Positions 1 through 10,644 of a stretch of DNA of 64,000 nt are shown here, piece by piece. The notes under the pieces were generated by a model that saw only the letters and a list, made by a program, of their open reading frames with translations, did no database searches and had not been told where the DNA came from. The stretch covers positions 14,494,316-14,558,315 of the forward strand of contig NC_091098.1 in the NCBI RefSeq assembly GCF_024713975.1. The letters run 5' to 3'. The stretch's first letter is position 1; every line of letters begins with the position of its first letter. Source of the stretch: Paralichthys olivaceus. Its lineage: Eukaryota > Chordata > Actinopteri > Pleuronectiformes > Paralichthyidae. The position numbers and the translations under genes were made by a program.

Positions 1-3000
1 CACATGGCTGCTATATTTGGTGAGGACTGTTAACATCATTTTAGCAAACTTCACAGACTTTGTGAATTGAGGACCCTGGCTGACGAGCTGTTCGATGAAC
101 TGTGTGAACACTTCTTCATTCAAATCAGGCTGGAAAAAAGAAAAGAGGCAGATCAATAACAGTGAGTATTAGGTCTGGTCTTGCAGCACTTTTCTCACGA
201 GTGAACACTGGACTAACCTTGGACTCGAGCAGGCTGTGGATAACAGAGAGCACCGCCTCACTCCACTCAATGCTGAATGTCATTCTGGGAGAAAAAGGGT
301 GAAAGAAAAAAACTAAAATGACTGCACTGTGGTTGAATGGCTCAGCCAACCAGTGGAGTTTCCGTGTACACATTTCTACAGACTTTTTCCCCCACATTTT
401 TATTAGGTCAATGTGACCTTTGACCATTAAAACAGAATCACTTCAACTGAAAATCTTAGTCCAAGTGACAACTGATCAAAAGTTAAATAAATTCCCTCAA
501 GCACTCTCGAATGGACGGACAACCTGAAGACATAATGCCCTTGGCCACTGTCTATCGCAGACATAAATATAAAAAACAACCAATCACCATCAGAGACCCT
601 TATTTTGAACTCATTATTATTCTGTGCTTCTTTGACTTGACCTGATTCTGCGGTCTTGTCTTTGGACTTTGTGTCTGAAAACTGCAACAAAAACACAGCA
701 TGATCTTACTGAAGCAGCAGGAGTCTGTAATGAGAATCCAGACAGCCCTCTATCAGTCGGTTTAGCAGCTCCGCCTGTGGATTCCCTGAAAACAAGAGGA
801 ATTTCAGAATAGAAGATCAATTGATGTTTGGGCAAAGGACCAGATTACAGGTCCTGGCTCATGCTCATTCTGTGTGCTTTAACCAATGACACTGAATCCA
901 CTGCTGCTCTGTCACTGACAGACCCTGATCCTCCCTGAGACAAACTGTGTACACAGATGACACATTTACAGTTGTTGCTCAGCCTTCTCCTCACCTATGT
1001 TCTTCTCCTTTAGAATTGGTCCGATTAGAGCGTGGCACATCGGTCTGGGATAGCGGCCACACAGCGATGTTACTGCAGTGACCAGGCACCTGGAGGCCGG
1101 TTCTGACAGAGACAGCACCTACACAGCACCAGGATGCTCCATTAGTATCAAACACGGCGACGCAGTTTTGCATCGTTTGCCTATGCAGTGCTGTACCCTC
1201 TCCAGCAGGAGGCTCTTGATGAGTGTTGCGGCCGTGCTGTAGCTGAGGTCAGGAGAGAGCGTCAGAACACTGCTGCACAGTTTAGGCAGCGTCGGCTCCG
1301 GGACATCAGGCAAACTCAGCGCGCTACATAACGCCTCCACCTGAATAGCAGAGATAGAGGAGCGGGAATTGTTGCATCAGGAAACATCAGCAAGCAAATG
1401 TTATGAGTGGTTCAGAAAAGCTTCTTCACTGATTTAGTGAAGCTACAGAGGAAAGTACATTAAGCTGGAGTCTAACTAACTATTGGGATTTAGAAGATAA
1501 GGTGAAGTAATGTTTGAATTTAAAGCGTGACTGAGCATGAAAACATTTTTTTTTAAATCAGATATAACATTTTGAGGACGCACTTGGGCAGGATCACAGT
1601 CATTCAGCACTTTGAACACATCCATGGAGCTCTGGTCCCACTGAAAACACACACAATAAACATAATTATTATAATAATAAAAAATATCCCTTTTTAAAGA
1701 CTGCACTGGGTAGATGAGAGAAAACAACTCTCCTCACCTCTGTATGACTTTCCAGTAATTCTTTTATTTGAAGAACAGAAACCTGAAAAATGAATACACC
1801 AGTTTTATTTCACATCTAATCTGTGATAAAAAATGGTTGGATTAGTAAACTTGATTTGATCAGTTCAGCCTCTTTGTAGAAATGGATGATACATTTTGTC
1901 TCTACCTTTATGTGTTCAGGCAGAGAGTCACACAGTCTGTCTGGTGCTGGCTGCAGTTCTTCAGCAGGAGTTTCTGCTGCAGCATCTCTTTCTAACCTTT
2001 CTGGTGTCTCCTTGTGTACGTCCTGTTCTTCTGCACTAACACGCTCACTGCCACAGACATCCATCTTTGTCCGTTTACTCTGCTGTTCCGTCTCTTCATC
2101 ACCTGAGTCCACAGTGACAAAACTTAATTTCCTCTTCCTTTGTGTCCCCAGCTCTGACAAACTAGATGCACTCTGAGACCCAGATTCCACCGTTTGATCA
2201 CTGAGGCACTTGGCCCAACCTCCTGTTCCACCGCAAACAGCCAAACGCTGTGAGAGCTCCTTCAGTCTCTGGCTGCACAGCGGAGAGTACAGAGGCTCCT
2301 CATCGTGCACGCCCACACTTCTCCTAATCTGTCTACACAGAGTGGAGATCCAGGGGTTGGGATGAGGGTCCTGGCTGAGGCACTTGAGCAGATGCAGAAC
2401 AGAGGTCTGAGGAAGAACCGGGTGGATCAGATAAATGAAGGACAGCAGGTTTTGTTTCAATGATGCTGGAAACAGGCTCACCAAGGGTTTACTAGAATAA
2501 GTGAGGAAAAAATGAGTGTGAGACACAAGCAACTGGTAAATATGGCAAAATATGGCAGCAGTTTGTCTTCTGGCTGAGACAATATGTTGATTAATCGATT
2601 GACAGAAAATAGTCAATGTGATTCAGTAATTTTTCAAACATGAGGAGTTGCAGATTTCAGCCTCTCTAATGTCGCTGTTTTTCTTTCCTTCATCACTGTA
2701 AAGGGACAATTCACACTAAGTAAAATATAATAAAAATGAATAATTATTAAAATAACTACAAGCAAAAAAAAGCTCACATATGATTATCAGGGACAATGAA
2801 ACAGTCTCTAATTGATTTATCAATGACACAGACAGACAGACACAAAGTCACAGAGAGACAAACTCAGAGACACAAAGTCAGACAGAGACAGAGACACATA
2901 GACACAGACAGACAGAGACACAAATTCACAGAGACACAAACAGACAGACACAAAGTCAGAGACACAGACAGACAGTTACAGACAGACACAAAGTCAGAGA

Positions 3001-3361
3001 CACAGACAAATAGAGACACACACAGACGCACAGAGATACAAACAAAGTCACAGACAGAGACACAGACAGAGACACAGGCGCATAGAGACAAAGTCACCGA
3101 CAGACACTGACATACAGACTTTACTGATCCCAGACTGACTCACACAGTCAGTGGCTGCTCTCCAGTCTGTGAGCAGGTGACCTCGTCTTCACACAGCTTC
3201 TCTATAAAGTGACACAGGGACATTTCCGGGTTCGATCGCTGCTGCCGGTGGAACACGTCCACCGCTCTGTGGACACCGGAGGCTCCGGACATCAGCGAGC
3301 GGAGCAGCAGCTTCGACTGGCCGTCAAACCGACTCAGAAACATGGTGAACATGGTGAACAT
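1..3361 (-). CDS. fance: Fanconi anemia group E protein (partial, 3' end outside window)
   Basis: FANCE is a subunit of the nuclear Fanconi core E3 complex that bridges FANCC and the substrate FANCD2 in interstrand-crosslink repair. Coding exons on the minus strand: 3361-3144, 2491-1906, 1782-1738, 1640-1584, 1340-1197, 1118-995, 785-710, 284-218 and 129-1. The frame stays open across all junctions and gives 482 codons in the window. The C-terminal helical-repeat region is clearest: LPDVPEPTLPKLCSSVL, LSPDLSYSTAATLIKSLLL and KFAKMMLTVLTKY align with my recollection of human FANCE. The middle, within the 586-nt exon, is acidic and poorly conserved with a KRKLSF stretch, as in the family. Human FANCE is 536 aa, so roughly the last 30-40 codons lie off the left edge. 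Three in-frame ATGs (3361, 3352, 3343) compete as start; 3361 is the most upstream ATG. The 5' exon is less conserved than the rest. Confidence 0.9.
2826..3118. repeat. Low-complexity CAGACAGA/CACAAAGT tandem region in fance intron 1
   Basis: About 290 bases of degenerate short tandem repeats built from CAGA, GAGACACA and CACAAAGTCA units, between fance exon 1 (ends 3144) and exon 2 (starts 2491). The strand bias (A, C and G, hardly any T) leaves open frames on both strands, but the predicted proteins are simple repeats and are not genes. Confidence 0.85.
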
Positions 3362-3480
3362 GGATCCTTCACTGGTCACTGCTCCCCGCCATATCTGTTG
3401 ACACGTCTTCTTCGGTGGTATCTAATAGCAGTTTGCAAACAGCTTTAAACGCATTACCGCCCCCTTCTGGATCAGTGTTG
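3362..3480 (-). promoter_or_regulatory. fance: Probable fance promoter / 5' UTR
   Basis: Sequence immediately upstream of the fance ATG cluster, moderately GC-rich near 3380-3470. No TATA box is evident. It lies only about 340 bases beyond the 3' end of mkrn4, so the two same-strand genes are closely packed. The role is inferred from position; the transcription start is not determined. Confidence 0.35.
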
Positions 3481-3799
3481 AATGGAAAACTCCTTAATCC
3501 TAAAAATCACAGTCAAAAGGTTTTTTGTGGATATTTCCCCTTGTGGTCTTTAAAGGACTCAAGTGGAACTCTGCACCTTCCTTCATTTTGTGACTGCGAT
3601 CATGACACATATTCCCTGCCCCCCCCACAGCTCACCTTTAATGCTTCAGCCCATTCCAGATACTTTAAGTTTCAGAAAGAAAGATGCAACCAGCATCACC
3701 ACAGCCCATTCTAAACAGGTGGGTTTAAAAAGGGCACAGCACAAGTCTTACCAATTCATGAAAAATACAAATCAATACAAGAGAACAGCAGGCTTTAGT

Positions 3800-4546
3800 G
3801 AGACAATGTGAAGCAATGTTTTATTTTACGTGTACAAGTACAACTTGTTTAAAAGAAATAAAATCTTAACAATTTGTATTCAAGCCTAAACCAGGAAATG
3901 GTTTTCGTTACTACCCCTTGAGACAGGTATTTTCAGTTGTGGACATCAGGAAGAAGGGGTACAGTACACTTTTTATCTTCAGACGATTAAAACTTTCAAT
4001 CACATAACACTTTTAAAATATCTATTTGGTGCAAATTGTTCACAGAGAGGTCACAGGTTAGCACTCTTATTAATCCATGGAGAGGTTCTGGGGGAATTTG
4101 ACAATCTGCAACATATTTGAAGAACGACAACCATGGGAGGGTGAACCCTTATAATCAGGATGCCACAGACTAAACACAAAATTATTAGAGAGGACAAATC
4201 TTTTTTTTTTGTATCTAGGAGGTAGGGTCAACAAACCGTGTGCCATGAAAAGGTAAGTGTACTTATTTTCATTTTCAAGCAGACAGTAGAAGCTAATTTC
4301 ACTGATTAGTTCGTCTGTGGTTGAATTGTATGCTGTAGTCGGACTAATCAATAACATGAACACACTCAATGGTGCGTGGTTGTTTCTCTTTGTCCTGTTC
4401 ATGGCAACTCAAACATTCAGTACTAATACAAGGAGGGCAGAAGGGTCAAAACACAACTGTGTGTTCTCCTGGGACCAATGATTACGTAAAGACGAGGCCC
4501 CCATCAGTGGTTTCAGGCAGTGACAAGAAGAACGAAAAAAAAAAGC
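3800..4546 (-). other. mkrn4: mkrn4 3' UTR with poly(A) signal
   Basis: Sequence downstream of the mkrn4 TAA at 4549-4547. An AATAAA on the minus strand occupies 3825-3820 and would place the transcript end near 3800. A 10-11 base T run (A on the mRNA strand) lies near 4201. Between 3480 and 3800 no gene or recognisable repeat was seen. Confidence 0.55.
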
Positions 4547-7426
4547 TTAGAATTCGTACTCCAAAAGAGAGTGATAGGCCTCAAAGTCGTCATCATCATC
4601 ATCCTCCTCAACACCAAGGGCCATGTCCATGAAAAAATCCAGCAGGGCTAAACCCACAAAGTCTTCGATATCGTCTGTAGGATACTGTAAAAACACCAAA
4701 ATATCACAAGATGCTCCCCAACAATCACAAGAACTCGTGAGAAACACTCTGGAGGTGTGAAATATATTTACCTGGAATGATCTTCGACGTGAAGGTTTAT
4801 CATGTCGATAAAGGCACTCCGTTTTAAAGGGACAGCATCTGTATCGTGCAAAGTAACTGCAGCTTTTCTTTCTGTAAACACGTAGAGGCAGAGGGAGCAT
4901 CTTCAGTAGCATGTGTGAGATTCAAAAGAGCATCATCATACACATCTCTACACCTCAGTGATAAAATCCAGGAATCGTTCTTTAATTTCTCATCTGATTG
5001 GCTCCAAACTTGCTGGGTCTACTACTGAGGATCACAGGATGTGTTTAACCCTGAGCCTCCAGAAATGTTCTGTGGACTCAAACACTTCACCCACCCCTCC
5101 ATCGGCACAGTGGTGAGTAGAAAATGAGTGAATTTTCATTTTTCTGTGAACTATCCCTTTAAAGACAGTGTAAATCTGACACTGAATCACCTCACACACG
5201 ATCCTTACCTGCATTTCTCTTTAAAGCCAGCAATTACACTTTCCTTTTCCTTCCCTTCAACCCAGTATTTGTTTGGCACGTAAAAGGCAGATCTCACTCG
5301 ACACTGTGGGCAGCTCCTGAGGAACAATCATTGAATAGTATTGATTCAGACGAGCTAATGTCATGCCATCAGATACAATTAAGCAAATATTCAAATGTTA
5401 CAGACACCTACTTTACCACGTCCGGCCCAAAGTCTTTTGTTTTCCTCCAGGTCCTTATACATTTTAAACAGAAGGAGTGATTGCAGTTTGGCAATATTCC
5501 AAAAAGTCGGTCGCTTAGTTCAGTTTTTTCGTAGACTTTGTCCATGCAGATACCACACGTCATGTTTTTACTCTTGAGAAAAGACTCCCTTTCCTCTACT
5601 TCCCCCTGTGTTGCAAAGGCTGCAGCTGTAGCCCCCTCCTCTGTTGTGTCTGCTGAAGATGTCTGTTGAACAAAAACCTGACATCAGTTAAATCCAACAG
5701 TTTAGTTAAACAAACTGATGTGTCATGTATAACAGTCAAGCAAATTAGATACAAACCTGCTCATTTCTTCCATCACATGCCACCACTTCAGCAGCATCTG
5801 ATCTTTGGACCGATTCCCGAGAAGCAGTTAGAGATTCAGTATCTGTAGAAAAGTAGTAAAATAGGAAGTTAAGTGTGATAAAAGTCTGACCATGATCAAG
5901 GCCCTCAATGAAAATATCCATTACCATGTGTTTGTTCCACAGTAATATTTATTGGCAGACGTCCAGTGTTGCGTTGAGGATCTGAGATATGAAACACCCC
6001 CTCTGATCTGCTGCATTCCTGCCTGGATGTCACCTCAGCCTGCAGAAGAGCAGGCTCTGACCCTCTTCTGTCAGGCTGAGCGTGGGCAACGTGTGAGGAG
6101 GAGACCGTAGGCGCCGAACTCCTTCTACCTGCAACAGCTGCATCCGCTTCAGGTGGGAGGATATGGATAAACCTGGAATTGGGTGATGATGAATGAGTAG
6201 ACAAACCTGTGTGCTTATCATCCTTTTCATCCAATTATCTGCACATCGGAGAAATTTAAAAAAAACAAAGCTTACCTGCAGCGATCGCCATACCAGCATC
6301 CACCTTTCTGAAAGTGTCTACATATTTGGGATGATGGTATGACTGGCCACTCATGACGATAATGACACCTTGGACCAAATATGCAAGAGCCGCTTAAGAA
6401 ACCCCTGTAATGACAATGGAAGGGAGTTTATTCCTACCATGTGGCATTAGAAGTGGAGCTGGGTGGGGTCTCTAGCAAGTCAAGTTACAAGTCTTCCAAA
6501 ATGCAACACGTTCAGATCTCTGAACTGATTTTCATTGTCAGGAGCTGTACAAAAGCAACAGGACTTGTTTATGTTGCCTATTCATTGTTGTCCAACTCCA
6601 GAAAGTTGCAATGACATGGATTACTGAAAATCTTCAGAATTGCATTTTCATTGTCAATTAATATTTTGATTAAATAATGAAACATAGATAGAAAAAAACA
6701 TCCATCCCATCCTCACCAATTTTTATTTCCAACAGCTTGTTTTCTTTTCACAATCATCCAAACCTCCACAAATGTTGGTTTACATCAGGAAATCTTGATA
6801 TGTGCAAGACTGAAACCATAATGTTCCATTTTGTTTCATTACTTTAGCCTGAAAAGACTGAATTGATTTTCATAATTGTTAATTATCCATCCACCCTTGC
6901 ACACACCAACCCCGACCAACCTAGTAGATGAGAGCAGGCCCAATTTTTGAATTAAAGTTTTACTAAAGTACTTTTACTTTAATCAAGTAGAAAATTCACA
7001 CTTGTTGCCTTGAAAACAAATGCTGTGAAACTAAATTATTAATCTTTGAATGTTACTGACTTTCAAAAAGTTTTTAGAAGAAGTTTCATGGATTATTTCC
7101 CTGAAATCCAAGCTTGATCGATATCCAACAGGTTATTAATGTTTCTACACGCCGTCATTGCTTTTTAAAAAGTAAAACAATAAAAGCGACTTGTTCTGGT
7201 GTCATTCGCTAAAAAAAACGGTTTAAATCGTCAAAACAGTCGCTTTAACGCGGTAGCTAACGCATTCGAACGCAGCACGGCGGCACATAAATGTAGCAGA
7301 AGCTAACCGGAACAAACAAACCACCATGTTTTTCAATCTTTGACAAACCTTTGGTCCACTTTGCTGGTTTCACGCACGACAAAGAGCCGCTTACCTGCAG
7401 ATGCTTCCACTGCGACCAGAGTCCAT
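4547..7426 (-). CDS. mkrn4: Makorin-4-like E3 ubiquitin ligase (RING and C3H zinc fingers)
   Basis: Makorins are RING E3 ubiquitin ligases that also bind RNA through C3H fingers. Coding exons: 7426-7395, 6404-6276, 6172-5925, 5842-5757, 5662-5412, 5316-5209, 4871-4772 and 4684-4547; total 363 aa with all phases matching. Two N-terminal C-x7-C-x5-C-x3-H fingers (ICRGFLSGSCIFGPRCHYRH and ICRHFQKGGCWYGDRC) span the first two exon junctions. A RING follows (CGICMDKV, then CNHSFCLKC and CPQC), then a third C3H finger after the RING (CSYFARYRCCPFKTECLYRH), the typical makorin order. The tail carries a run of seven acidic residues and ends LLEYEF. At 363 aa it is shorter than makorin-1 (around 480), and the linker between finger 2 and the RING is Ser/Thr-rich without a recognisable Cys-His motif. 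The choice of makorin-4 over makorin-1/2 rests on length, layout and a recalled teleost paralogue. Confidence 0.82.
5034..5165 (-). repeat. Truncated dispersed teleost repeat in mkrn4 intron 6
   Basis: The segment ending GTGAACTATCCCTTTAAAG (plus strand), with an upstream part reading AACACTTCACCCACCCCTCC, matches a dispersed element I recall from many percomorph introns, inverted relative to its usual quotation. Only one end is present, so it is a truncated copy. Family assignment is from memory. Confidence 0.5.
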
Positions 7427-7560
7427 CCTCCGTGTGTTTCCCGCACGTCCCGCAGCGCCCTCCACCACACCGTCTAGTTATCAGCCAATTTACCTAGCAA
7501 CCAATCAATAGAAACGTGACGTCGACGTGTGTGCGGAACTCCTCGCGTACGAAATTCCAA
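7427..7560 (-). promoter_or_regulatory. mkrn4: Probable mkrn4 promoter
   Basis: Region just upstream of the mkrn4 ATG. It contains two CCAAT-type boxes (GCCAATTT near 7483 and ACCAATCA near 7499) around TTTACCTAGCAAC, which resembles an RFX X-box half-site arrangement. A TGACGTCGACGT stretch near 7518 is CRE-like. No TATA box is apparent. Factor assignments are inferred from motifs only. Confidence 0.4.
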
Positions 7561-7841
7561 TTTCATGGCGGTTACAACAGTCACGTGTGAGGAGCAGACA
7601 CGCTCTGATCGCATAGACTGGAGTGGAGAAGGTTGTACAAGTGTGCGAAGGAAACTGGGCTTGTTTGAATGTGGGGCTCTGTACCTGTGTTGGAGTCTTT
7701 CTGTTGATCAGGCAGCTCATTGACCCCCCTCTACAACTTAGTGGGTCTTTGGGGTCCTGTGAGTCAAGGTGTGAATGGCTGTCGAAGCCTGTAAGTTGTA
7801 GACCCACCCTGCTGTTGAGTGACTCTTTAGGATCACTGGAG

Positions 7842-8184
7842 TTAAAGCTTCAGTGTGAGATTTAGGTGAATGGGACTTTTGGCTGAAACTGAATATAGAA
7901 TTATCCTGGTGATGTTTTCACTTGTGTGTTTCATTGTATGAATTGTTGTTTTCTTTACCCTAGAATTGGCCCTTTATATTTAAATACTTTATATTTACAT
8001 CGGGAGCGGGTTCTTTACGGAGTCCGCTATGTTTTTTACAGTCGTCCAAACAAAACACTTTTTTATGCCAACTGAAGGCGACCACAGGTTTTCTGTCATG
8101 ATGGGAAGGGAGGGGTTAGATGATATTCAGCTGCAACATGCAAATTCACCTCTAGATATCAAACTCTAAACACTGAACCTTTAA
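7842..8184 (+). mobile_element. TTAA-ended MITE-like element, copy A (plus orientation)
   Basis: Begins TTAAAGCTTCAGTGTGAGAT and ends CACTGAACCTTTAA, giving short terminal inverted repeats with TTAA at both ends. The interior matches copies at 31498-31866 (inverted) and 52871-53232, sharing GGCCCTTTATAT, TAAATACTTTATATTTACATCG, ATGTTTTTTACA and CAGCTGCAACATG. It has no coding capacity. The TTAA termini suggest mobilisation by a piggyBac-like transposase, which is an inference. Confidence 0.8.
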
Positions 8185-8194
8185 CGATCTGTGT

Positions 8195-8397
8195 GGTAAA
8201 TGGTCTGTATTTTATATAGCACCTTTTAAATTCCTGATGATCTCAAAGTGCTTAATAGTATGTTTTACATTCACAAACATTAATACAGTGCATCTATGTG
8301 CTGCACTTTCTATATAAGATTCTTTTGCCCAAAGACACTTCGGTATGCCGACTAAGGAAGACTGGGATCGAACCACTGACCTTCCAACCCCTGAGCC
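8195..8397 (+). repeat. Dispersed teleost repeat of the 'TTTATATAGCACCTTT' type
   Basis: Starts GGTAAATGGTCTGTATTTTA and TATAGCACCTTTTAAA, then AAAGTGCTTAATAG, GCATCTATGTGCTGCACTT, ACACTTCGGTATGCCGACTA and CTGGGATCGAACCACTGACC. This modular order is one I recall from many teleost genomes. Part of the module (TGCATCTATGTGC.GCACTTT) recurs near 28555, and the leading TATAGC.CCTTT motif recurs at 16945 and 62795. It leads directly into the palindrome at 8398-8461. Confidence 0.65.
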
Positions 8398-8461
8398 ACA
8401 CCCGCCACAGTTGTGGTGTGGTTGGGTATTGACCCAACCACACCACAACTGTGGCGGGTGT
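8398..8461. repeat. Perfect inverted repeat, 30-bp arms, 4-nt loop
   Basis: Bases 8398-8427 are the exact reverse complement of 8432-8461, separated by ATTG. The arms are GC-rich (CACCCGCCACAGTTGTGG at the outer left side). No coding role. It begins where the preceding repeat ends, which suggests a tail-to-tail inversion of the repeat end. Confidence 0.97.
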
Positions 8462-8684
8462 CTGGGCAGGGAACTTAGTACTGCATTGTGGGTGGCTGAA
8501 AGTTGGTGGTAAGCCACCTTGGTTTAAATTGTGTTTTTTTCAGGTGATGGATAGTTTCACTTCTATATGAAAAAATCATCACCTTCCTCAAAAGAGTGTA
8601 AGTGAACCACAGAGTCCCGGCTTGAGGAACTGACCCTCTTGAGCTCTGCCATCAATTTATGTAGCTAAAACCACCCATTATTCA

Positions 8685-8770
8685 GTTAGACCTGAAGAAG
8701 CCTCTTGGATGAGAGTTGAAACGTCTTCAAGAAACCCAAGCACGTCCAGTTGCCTACATACACTTGTTAC
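8685..8770 (+). repeat. Fragment of a dispersed repeat containing CTGAAGA...GAAACGTC
   Basis: The stretch AGACCTGAAGAAGCCTCTTG followed by GATGAGAGTTGAAACGTCTT and CAAGAAACCCAAG resembles a phrase repeated in many teleost genomes. CTGAAGA (8692-8698), then a partly pairable CCTCT/AGAG arm, then GAAAC is reminiscent of a degenerate hammerhead-like fold, but two further stems are not convincing. No open reading frame is associated. Confidence 0.45.
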
Positions 8771-8799
8771 AACTTCTGAAGATACCACGATCTTCACAG

Positions 8800-10644
8800 A
8801 AAAGTGGAGAGGGAAAAAAAAAAATCAGCATTTCTAATCAAGTTTATAGGTGAGATGTAAACTACACTACATCTGCAGGTAGGTTACATGTGATGATAAG
8901 GATGAAAATCATTTCAAGTATTCACACTTCAACACATCTGTTCCATCCATCACTTACACAGACATAGAGGTAGCTTACCACTTTTTTTGGTGTACTTTCT
9001 CATTTTTTATCCATCCACATCAGCCAATAAAATCAATTTTGCAATGTGTACCAAAAAGCAGGAATTAAGGCAAAAAAAAAAATATAGTCATTAGAAAATT
9101 GTCAGATATTGGATGAGACAGTGGAAGAATGTCATCACAGATCATACATTAGAGGTAGATATAGGGATCAAGACAGAATAATAGCACAGGAAGAGGATTC
9201 TGAAGGTGGAGTCTGTGTGCACTGCTGCTGACGTACTTGAGTCCACTCAGAATAAGTACAGCACAAAAATAAGTCTGACAAAGTATTGGGGAAAAAAACA
9301 GAAAAAAAACTATGAATCCTGGAAACAGTTTTGTAAGGCTGTTACACTTTGTGCCTCTCTAACAAGACAAATCAGATTGGACACAGACAGAGTTGTAATC
9401 TAGAACTGTTTGTGAATCTTAGGCAAACAAAAACAAATTATACTTGGATGCTGATTGATTTCTTATCGTCAATTTTTTTGCCAATACTATCACAGAATAA
9501 TATGCTGGTTTAAGATCAATCCTGCTAAGGCGTCAAATCCATCAAGGAGAAAAAAAATGTGTTGGTATGCTTGATGATATATTTGGTACAACCTAAACTA
9601 AATAGGCAGGCATGTAAAATGAAAGAAGACATAATTAATACATAAAACAAAGATAATTCAGGTTTTGTGATCAAAAATTACAAATAATTAGTAACATAAT
9701 TACAAATGAACGAACAAAAACCTTTAAACAGCAAGTTCATGATGGTTTGCATGTTCGAGAAAAAAAAAAAGAAAAAAAAAGAAGAACAAACTTGTTGTCC
9801 CTTGTACTTCAGCGGGTCACGTGTTTATAGTGTCAGCTTCAGAAAGTAAATCTGTGCAGCATAGTCCATTAGTTACCACTTGGGTAGATGGCTTTAAGAC
9901 AAAAGCTAACAGAACTTGGATCTCCACATTTATTGAAAAAATTGAAATTGTATTGCACAGACAGCTGCAATGAGAGAGCTCTACACTGCTGGAGCCAGCC
10001 CAGTTTGTGTTTTACAAACCAAATGGCAAAGGAAGAAGTCATTGATGATGATAATGATGTAAACATAAAACCAATTTGTGCATCTTCAGTTTCACCCTAA
10101 GTTAGGCGACAATCACTCTTACCAAAGACATTGGCATCGTAAGAAACTCTTGCAAAGTACAAACTGATGGCTCTTTTCTTTTGCAGCTGAGCCATTGGTG
10201 AAAGAACATGAAATGCTTTCCCTTTACGGCAAAGCTCAGAGCCGTGGTGAGCAAGGAGAAGCTCTCTCTAGACACTGCTCTGGGGTCAGCTTTGCTATTA
10301 GGATGAAATAGGAGCAGCTTTGGTGAGAAAACATATCATTCTCATGTTAAGTGAACGTTGTGGGAAACTTGGACTTGCAGCAAATGATTCCAGATGTTCA
10401 TCTCTCTCTCTCTCTATCTCTTGCACGCACACACACACACACGCACACACTCCTGTGAAGGTAACGCTGACATTTCGAAGACTTTGCTGATTGTGTTAAC
10501 TCTACCATTCGACTGTCTCATCTGCACATGATAAAATCCAAGCCCGAATGTGGAACAGTGCTTGTACTGAATGCAGTGTATTATTTCAAATGTCAAATTT
10601 TAGTCTGTAACAGTATTGCTGAAAGCAGTCTGTGCTGAAGAACA
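8800..10644 (-). other. ppard: AT-rich region downstream of ppard, probably containing its long 3' UTR
   Basis: Directly follows the ppard stop codon. AT-rich with several A runs (9068, 9763-9780) and no exon-like open frame. A minus-strand AATAAA at 9934-9929 is one possible poly(A) site; a longer 3' UTR cannot be excluded. A short CT/CA microsatellite sits at 10400-10450. Confidence 0.4.

Noticed and set aside
2796-3110. Long open frames on both strands through the CAGACA-rich tract
   Set aside because: The proteins are simple repeats produced by biased composition inside fance intron 1, with no splice support.
3140-3379. fance start at 3379
   Set aside because: That codon is GTG, not ATG; the first ATG is at 3361.
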